Shown in pieces: positions 1 through 7,800 of a stretch of 64,000 bases of DNA (the first letter of the stretch is position 1; the number at the start of each line of letters is the position of its first letter). Where the stretch lies: contig JADDIW010000062.1 in NCBI GenBank assembly GCA_018136815.1, forward strand, positions 1 through 64,000. Direction: 5' to 3'. The notes under the pieces were generated by a model. It was not told the origin of the DNA. It searched no databases and saw only the letters and a list, made by a program, of their open reading frames with translations. Both the position numbers and the translations under genes were made by a program. This stretch comes from Isochrysis galbana. Its lineage: Eukaryota; Haptophyta; Isochrysidales; Isochrysidaceae.

Positions 1-29
1 AAATACAACTGTGGACATTTGATCGCTCA
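1..29 (+). other. 5' LTR end and primer-binding site
   Basis: Bases 2-9 read AATACAAC, the reverse complement of the start of the 3' LTR (TGTTGTATT at 10273) apart from its last base, as expected for the short terminal inverted repeat of an LTR. Two bases later, TGG at 12-14 begins a stretch that could pair with the CCA 3' end of a tRNA primer, the usual first-strand primer site. Which tRNA is used cannot be read from the sequence. The 5' LTR itself lies upstream of the window. Confidence 0.6.
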
Positions 30-187
30 ATTCGACTGATGTCCCACTATTGACGGAACGACACCTCGTCGCGGGCCTCCGCTCGCTTCCAAATCCGGCG
101 ACTCGGCGGCATCCCGTCGATCCAAGCCTCGCCGGGGATGTTTCTGAGCGAGAAGTCATCCTAGCCTCATGGGACCAACTGTTTAAC

Positions 188-1807
188 ATGTCCCCCTATG
201 AGGTAGCTTCTCTCTACAAGAACTCCGACGATTTCGAGCTAATCCACGCCATTCTCAACGGCGGCCTCTCTCGGGCCGGCAATGTTTGGCACTACCGTGT
301 GTTTTTCGAGAAGGAGCACGTGACCAAGTGGGCTCGGAGCCGCTTCTTCCTCGACCGCACCCTCCATCACCAAGTCCGAATGGGCAAAGAGCTTTCCGAG
401 ATCAAGTTCCCCAAGGGCCTGGCCTCGGACAACGTCCAGACAGCGGCCACCTCCTGGAATGATTTTCGTCTGTCCTTCATCAAGCCACTCGAGCGCGCCC
501 TCTCGCTCGGCTGCGACCACCGTGAAATCTTTACATCCTTGCTAGCGGCCGCCAACTTGTGCACCACCGGCAACCAAAGGATTTACGCCTTCCTCCTCGA
601 TCTCGCCGAAGATCCGGTTCTCTCTCTCAATCCCGCGCTGGCCTGCGACGTGCTTCTCCGCAAGTGCGACGCCACCTTCGCGGCCAACGTGCCCGGCTTC
701 GCCAAAGACTCCGCCTCCATGGAGTGGGACCGCCTCGTAGCCCGTGAAGCCGGCTCCGATCTCTTAGAGTTATCCAAGAATTTGGTGCGCGCGTACGTCC
801 GCAAGATGGGTGACGCGAAGGTGGATGCCACGACGGTCTGGGACCACCCAAACATGTCGCACGATATCAATCAACGATTCGAGTCCATCATTCGGAACGA
901 CAAGGTCGACGCGGCTCGCGGCGTGGATAACGCGACCAAGTTCGGCGAGTGTCTTGCGAAGACTCGCTTCCGCGTCGAGAACCACGAGCTCCCTCGTTCG
1001 GCCCTTTCGTGCGTCAACCTCTGCCAGCGCTACCTGAGCCCGTACGAACACGCCCGCGCTGGCCAACAAGCGTCGGTCACGGTCGCCGCCGTGACGCCGC
1101 CGGCGACTACTTCCAAGTCCACCAAGACCGCCAAGGTTGCTAAGACTGCCTCTAACCCCGCAGACACTACGGCTTCGATGGTCGCCGCCGTCCAAGCGGC
1201 GGTGGCCGAGGCATTAAAATCGCAAAACAACAACTCGAACCGCAAGGCGACTGGCGCTGACAATCGTCGGGCTCCGCCTCCGCCTACGAATTACTCCGCA
1301 TCGTCTCCGTTACCGGACGCACTTCTTGACCGTCCCCTCGGCAAAAGCACGTCTTCCCGTCGCCAATGTGATCCCCCTCCGAACGGCCTTGGGCTTCCGG
1401 CCGATTCGGGCCTCTCGGAATGGGATCCAGGTAGCTGGTCTCGAGCGCGAGCCCGCTTCTGGCAAATCTCTCGTTACGCGGGTCACCCGGCCCTTCGCGC
1501 TGCGCTCACGCGCTGCCGTCCCTCGGATGCCACCATGACGGCGCCGCGTCTCGACGACTTAGACCGCGACGTCAAGGAGTGGACCGACGCCAACGGCTGC
1601 GCGTACTGCGCCTTTCGTCCCCGGGCTCCATCTGGTACGCCCGAGGCAGACTTGTGGAAGTATGGCACGGGCGACGGAGCTCATAACCCCGTCGTTTGCC
1701 AACCATACATTCGTTTTCTCTGCGAAGGCGGCAGTGGCGAGTGTGGTAACGACCCAGAAGTCCACCGCCGCCTCCGCACGATGGTTGTTCTCCGTCCGGC
1801 CCAGTAG
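188..1807 (+). CDS. gag: Gag-like polyprotein of the gypsy element
   Basis: The frame is open from base 23 (stop at 20-22), but the first ATG in it is at 188, giving about 539 residues. An upstream non-ATG start or a start in a spliced leader cannot be excluded. The protein has an alpha-helical, charged first half, a Thr/Lys/Ala linker and a basic Arg/Pro-rich stretch, as expected for a capsid-nucleocapsid precursor that packages the RNA. Near the C-terminus is C-X2-C-X24-H-X4-C (1598-1699), which resembles a CCHC zinc knuckle but has an unusually long central spacing, followed by further Cys and His. It ends at TAG (1805-1807), and the same frame continues without a stop into Pol. The assignment rests mainly on position before Pol; capsid homology was not tested. 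Confidence 0.75.
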   Translation: MSPYEVASLYKNSDDFELIHAILNGGLSRAGNVWHYRVFFEKEHVTKWARSRFFLDRTLHHQVRMGKELSEIKFPKGLASDNVQTAATSWNDFRLSFIKPLERALSLGCDHREIFTSLLAAANLCTTGNQRIYAFLLDLAEDPVLSLNPALACDVLLRKCDATFAANVPGFAKDSASMEWDRLVAREAGSDLLELSKNLVRAYVRKMGDAKVDATTVWDHPNMSHDINQRFESIIRNDKVDAARGVDNATKFGECLAKTRFRVENHELPRSALSCVNLCQRYLSPYEHARAGQQASVTVAAVTPPATTSKSTKTAKVAKTASNPADTTASMVAAVQAAVAEALKSQNNNSNRKATGADNRRAPPPPTNYSASSPLPDALLDRPLGKSTSSRRQCDPPPNGLGLPADSGLSEWDPGSWSRARARFWQISRYAGHPALRAALTRCRPSDATMTAPRLDDLDRDVKEWTDANGCAYCAFRPRAPSGTPEADLWKYGTGDGAHNPVVCQPYIRFLCEGGSGECGNDPEVHRRLRTMVVLRPAQ

Positions 1808-1866
1808 GTCGCCGGCGGGGCCCACGTCCGCGCTGTTACCCCGCTACCAGTCCAGGGTAGTGGGCC
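1805..1866 (+). promoter_or_regulatory. candidate UAG readthrough signal between gag and pol
   Basis: The gag stop is CAG-TAG-GTC, and the reading frame after it is open for more than 8 kb. Seven bases after the TAG, GCGGGG (1815-1820) can pair with CCCCGC (1839-1844). In the loop, CCCAC (1821-1825) can pair with GTGGG (1860-1864), which would make a pseudoknot-like fold. The zero-length first loop is tight, so one pair may open. Alternatively GGCCCAC (1819-1825) and GTGGGCC (1860-1866) form a 7-bp stem. A stop followed by a short spacer and a pseudoknot is how gammaretroviruses make Gag-Pol by readthrough; its use here is inference. TAG is an ordinary stop in two other genes of the window, so a changed genetic code is unlikely. 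Confidence 0.55.
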
Positions 1867-4800
1867 TGAACGCCACCCACCAAAAGATCGTATTACGCTA
1901 CGGCCGAGTACTTCTACGGCCTCCAACCGGTACCCCAAGATTCCCCAAGTTCCAGACAAGCCCTGCCACCTCCATCCCCCTCTTTCTCCTGCCTCCTCGC
2001 CGATTGCCCCTATTTCTCCCAATGCCGATGATTCCATCCTGATTCTCGATATCACGCACGAGTCCTCAAAACCAAGTCAACCGTCACCGCCTCTCTATCA
2101 ACTCAAGCCGCTCAACCGCTACCCCCCGCCACTCCTCAAGCATCCCCAGTCCAAGACCTCACGGTCTGCGAAAATCCAGCCGCCGCAGGCCCAATCCAAC
2201 CTTCAATCCTTCAAATCAAATTTCGCATGTCCGAGCCACAAAACGTCTCCCGAGTACGAGTCCGAGTCCAAGTCACGTTCAGAATTACCCTCTTCGTCTT
2301 ACGCCACCGCGAGCCCATCTACGAGTCTGAGCCCAGTCCAGTCATCACCGGTATCACCAGTCTCCATTACTACGACGATGGAGGCGCAGTTCTCCGGTTC
2401 TTCCCCACTTTCTTTCGAGTCCGAGTCCAAGCCTGTTTTGAGCAAACCCCGTTCTGAGCCATCCGAGTCCGAGTCCGAGTCCGAGTCCGAGTTTACAACG
2501 TCACCGAGTCCTACCACGCGGTCGACCGCAGGATTAACGGAGCTCCAGCCACTCACTGAGCCTCCGACGACCACTCCTTCCGCGGGAGTGTTCACCTTCG
2601 GTCCTCCGCGCCCCGAGTCTGAGTCATTTGGAATCTCCGGTCACTTCCAGAATTCCAACCACAACCGAGCCCCGTTTCACGAGCCACCGCGTATCGAGTC
2701 CAAACACAAGCTGACGCCGAAGCCCTCGACGACAGCCACTGTGTCCTTGTCCGAGCCACCGTTCCGAGTCTCGCCGCAGCCGGCCTGCCACTCCAGCAGG
2801 CTGCACGCCGCCGAGCCGATCCCTTCCGTTTCCGTTCCGAGTCCGAGTCCAATCGCACAAGACAGTGCATCCCGAGCCCGCGTAATCAAGCCCGTCACCG
2901 AGTCCGAGATTTCGGCCGCACCGAGCCAACCGGTGCTGGCCACCGTGCCCCTATTGTCATCACAAGCTTCAGCTTCGTCCTCACCGACGGTTGCGACGCC
3001 AGGGGGCTTCACCTTTGAGCCGGCCCCGTCCGTTCCCATTTCGAAAGTTAGCCCTGTTATTGGCGTCCAGCACGCCAGAAACGACGAGTCCGAGTCCGAG
3101 TACAAATTAACGTCACCGCGGAGTCCGCGGTCGACCACCGGCGTTCCCACGCCACCCCATCAACCGAGAGCCCTGGAGGAGCTTGAACAGCCGTCTCCTA
3201 GCCCCTCTCAAGTCGCCGAGTCTTCCGAATTCGAGTCTGAATCCACCGTAATTTCAGCGGTCCATCCACCCGCTAGCCCGAGCCAAGTCCTCCGAAGAAT
3301 GCTTCGCATTGCAGAACCTCTTCGGCCACTACCCACGCCAGCCGCTGCCGCAGAGCCACCACCCTGGCCCCAGCCTTCCCCGCAGCCGGCTTCTACGACA
3401 GCCACGTCCCTTCTTTCGCCGGCGCCGACCCCGCCGACGACAGAATGCAACGACGTCGATCCCTGGCCTGTTTCCTCTTCCGACGTGACCATGGAGAGTG
3501 ACCACAACTCCTCTGCACGTCGAGGAACGGCGGCCTCCCAAACCGAGCTTCTACGCCCATTGAGCCAGCCCAACCGAGTCCCTGAGCCATGTCCTTCATG
3601 TCTCTCACCGGTGGTCTCGCGGCCGCGGCGTCCGTCGCCGCCGTCCGACACCCCACTTCTCCGAGTTTCTTCGTCCATCCCGTCCTCCGAGCCCGTCTCT
3701 ACGTCGTCGATATCCGAGTCTTCTTCCATTCGTCCTACGTCGCTGCGGCCACCGGTCGCCGCCTCCGAGCACTGCCTGCCTCTCGATACCACTGCCACCA
3801 CCATCATGCGCGTGGCAGCGATCAATGCGTCCGCGATCCAGTCCTTCGATTCCTCTCAAAACAACTCCGATGTCGGCACCCGTGATGATACCCCGTCACC
3901 CGCTCTCCACGCTCTCGCCTCTCTTCGTGCACGAGCGAGCGGCTCTGCGGTGGTATTACCTCGGCACCTCACGGAGGCAGCCCAAGAGCTTCGCCGGCCT
4001 CGCAATGGCACCCTAGCCTCGCCTGCCGCCGCGCTACCCAAGCACTTCGATGAGCTTTGCGCTGAGCTCACGAAGATGAATCAACGAGTCCAAGACGGGC
4101 TGACGTCTGGCTGTCACGCACCACGCGTTCTCGTCGTTGGCGAGACGAGCGGCGTCGTCTCCTCCATGTTCCTACTCGCCGGTGCTGATGTAGCTACGTG
4201 CGATTTGTATCCTTCCGAGATCGATTACGTGCCCCACTTCCAAGGCGACGCGCTTCATGTCCAAAACCTAGGTTGGGACCTAGTCATCGCCCACCCGCCC
4301 TGCACGTACCTCTCCGCTGTCAGCATTCAATGGCTCTCCCAAGAACCCGGACGTCGTGCCGCTCTTGAGTCGGCCGCTCGCGTCTTCAAGTCAATGGCCT
4401 CCGCCACTGCTCCGTTTGTAGCGGTCGAGAACCCTCGGATGCATGCGGAAGCTCGCCGTTTAGTCGGGGGGTTGACCCCGACCCAATTCGTCCAACCCTG
4501 GGAGCACGGCACTGGACACCAGAAAGCCACCGGGTTGTACCTCACCAAAGGGCTGCCGCCCCTCCAGCCAACTTGCGTCGTGGATGGCCGTGAGTCGGCC
4601 ATGGCTAACCTCTCTCCTTCACCGCACCGTGGCGCTCTTCGCAGCCGCACCTACGTCGGTGTAGCTGGAGCGATGGCGATCCATTGGATGCCTGTTCTTC
4701 TTCGACATTTGAGCCAACAGCGAGACCAGACGTCGACGAAGAAATTGTCCGCGTTAGAGCTACTCGCTTGCGCGCGGTGCAGCCTATTGGACCGGCCTTC

Positions 4801-7800
4801 ACTTAGCTCGACCGAGGCTACCGCCTACGAGCCGTGGTCGGCTCTTCATCGTTATGAGAGGGGGAGGGAAACGAGTGAAGTTTCTTCCGACCCCGTTGTT
4901 TCCCGTCCAGCTACTCCCGAGTCAGACAACCACGAAGACCAAAAAGAAACCCACGATAACCACGACAACGACACGCCACTCCACGCCTCCGAGTCTACAC
5001 TCCACGACCCATTCTCTCCATGGACCGCCCCGCCTCCGGCACGCGCGAGCTCGCCGCGTCCGACGACGCCGACGACTCTCCGGAAGCGGCGCCAACAATG
5101 GCAATCATTCGGAGTGAACGGGGACCAGAAATGGTCCAACGTCACGCTCGAAACCGCTGACGAAATAAGAGCGCAAGCTCTAGCCGGACGAAACGCCGAC
5201 GAGGAATCCGACCTCGCCGCTGCCGTCCGAGCGCCGATCGAGTTCGTGGAAGCCAAAGGCATCCGCGCCGAAGAGCTAGCCTCATTAGTTCGAAGACCCA
5301 AGACAGAAGCCCAAGCCCGTCTCGAGAAAGATTGGGAAAAGATGTCCGACCACCCGAGGCACCCCACCGACAAGAGAGGCCTGGGCTACACTAGTCCCAA
5401 GCTATCACCCTGTACCGCTACCAACGAGGACGACCCCTCTAGGCCCTCTGCCACGATAGCGGCAGTCGGAGTACCCGAAGAGACGACGACCAGTTTGACG
5501 ACGAATTCACCCGAGCAACGACGCTGGCGACCAACCCCGTCCCTGTCCGACACCATTGCACACGTGACCGCGCACCGGCCGGAGAGCGTCGTGGATACCC
5601 TACCATCTGCCTACCCAAGGCATTGTCTATATGTTCGAGATCTAATGGTCTGCCGCTCCGGCGAGGCTGCCGGCAAAGAAGGAGTAATCTTAGCCGACTC
5701 CGCCCTCACGGTCAACAGCACACTCGCTGACACCGGAGCTGGCCCGTCGGTCGTGACCACTTCCCTCTTGTCCAGCCTACCCAACGACGCATGCGTCGAG
5801 CGGCTGCCGCAAGCCGTAGTGACACCGCTCCATGGCCCAGACGGCCTACCTCTTATCACGCGAGGCAAGGCTCGAATCGTTTTCTCCGTCGGTGGATTTC
5901 TCTTTCGTCATACGTTCATGGTGATTGAAGGCAACCCGATGCTACTGCTCGGGAACGACTTCTTAGCTACGCACGCCGCTTCGATTCAGCTCGCCTCCGA
6001 CAGCGCGGACGGCTCTATCACCCTCGGTGCCCCATCCACGGTGGCTCCTCTTGAGGTTAATGGCAGTCCAAGCCCCGACGCTCCGCCGATCTTTCGCGTC
6101 TCGACGTCACCGATAGCGGTGGTCCCTGTCAGCATGACTTGTGCACAGGTCTGTCCGACCTCCGCGAACCCAATCACGACTGACTTCTTCCGAGGGCCGC
6201 AAGCCGCCGAAAACGACAACCAGCTAGTCTCCGAGCCGCTCTTCAACACGGCCGATGAGTTTGCCGCCAAAGCGCCGGCGTCTTGTGGCTCCGAGTACCT
6301 CCTATATACCCATGAACCTATCACGATCCCGGCCTATCATCGGGCGACGTTTCACGTCCGAATTCCGCTAGCTCTTCGAGAACACGAAGACTGCGCCATG
6401 CTCGTGGACCGACTCCCTACACGCGAGACTATTGACAGCTCTCCGCTCGTCATCCCTCAAGTAGAGAGGCCGAAATCCGACCACACCATCGCGGTTACGG
6501 TGGCCAATACTGACCCCAAACCACTACACCTTCCGTCGTTCCATCCTGTAGCTTCGCTACAGGTTCGATTCAAGATTCACGCTGGAACTTATCACCGCGT
6601 CGGTGACAATAACTCGCCGGATGTGATTGAGTCGCTCAACGAGGACCAACGCAAGCTCCTCGAGGCAGCCAAGATCGACCCCGAGGGCCGTCTCTCGATG
6701 CCCCAACGTGAACAAGTTCGTCGTCTACTGGCCCGACGTATCGCTGCTTTCGCAATTGACCCGACTAACCCGAATCACACTCACGTGATGGAGGTAGAGC
6801 TACCGCTCAACCCCGGAGCCGAAGCTCACCGTCACGCACCGTCTAGAGTTGGACGAGAGGGTGAGAAGATCATAGAGGACGAAGTTTGCAAGATGGAGTC
6901 CGCGGGCATCATTAGGAAATCAAATTCGTCGTGGGCCTCTCGAGTCGTGTTAGTCACTAAGAAGGATGGCTCCGTACGTTTCTGCGTAGATTATCGCGAC
7001 GTCAACTCCAAGCTTCGTCTAGAGGACAGCCCTCTTCCCCTCACGGTAGAAGCCATCGACCGATTGTCGTCCGGTCAAGGCAACCTCGATTCTCTATTCC
7101 TTTGCACCCTGGACCTGGCATCTGGTTTCTGGGGTATACCGATCAAAGAATCCGATAAACATATCACCGCGTTCACTACTCATCGCGGCAAGTACGAGTT
7201 CAATTACTTGCCTTTCGGTGTTCAATCCGGTCCCTCGTATATGTGCCGCCTCATGGACGCCGTTCTCGGTGGGCTGGCATGGGAGATTTGTATGCCATAC
7301 TTGGATGATGTCGGCGCCTGGTCGACAGGTGTAGGTGACTCGCTGCAGGCCAGGGAAGAGTCGTCATTCCAACAAATGTTACACCGTCTTGATCTTGTCT
7401 TGGAACGTCTCATCTGGGCGGGCCTCACTTGCAAGATGTCGAAATGCGTTTTCTTTGCCACCTCGGCTGAATATCTCGGCCACGTTGTTTCGCGTGAAGG
7501 TCTTCGGATGGATCCCAAGAAAGTGGAAGCTGTCTCGAAAATCGACCCAACCCAAATCAACTCGATCGAAGCCGTCCGTTCGTTCCTTGGATTGTGCTCC
7601 TACTACCGCCGTTTCATCCGTCGTTTTGCGATCCGTGCGGCGCCGTTAACCGCTCTCACGCGGAAAGGGTGCGACGTCCCGGTCGAGTCGCAAACAGAAG
7701 CCTGTCGACAGGCTATCGAAGATCTCAAGCAAGCTATCTGTGAAGAACCCGTACTTGCACCTCCTCGAGACGACCGTCCTTTCCTCGTTAAAACCGACGG

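Noticed and set aside
1805..1807. Recoded UAG (alternative genetic code)
   Set aside because: TAG is a natural end codon of the C2 gene (48969-48971) and the helicase (51333-51335), so readthrough or a nonsense mutation is more likely.
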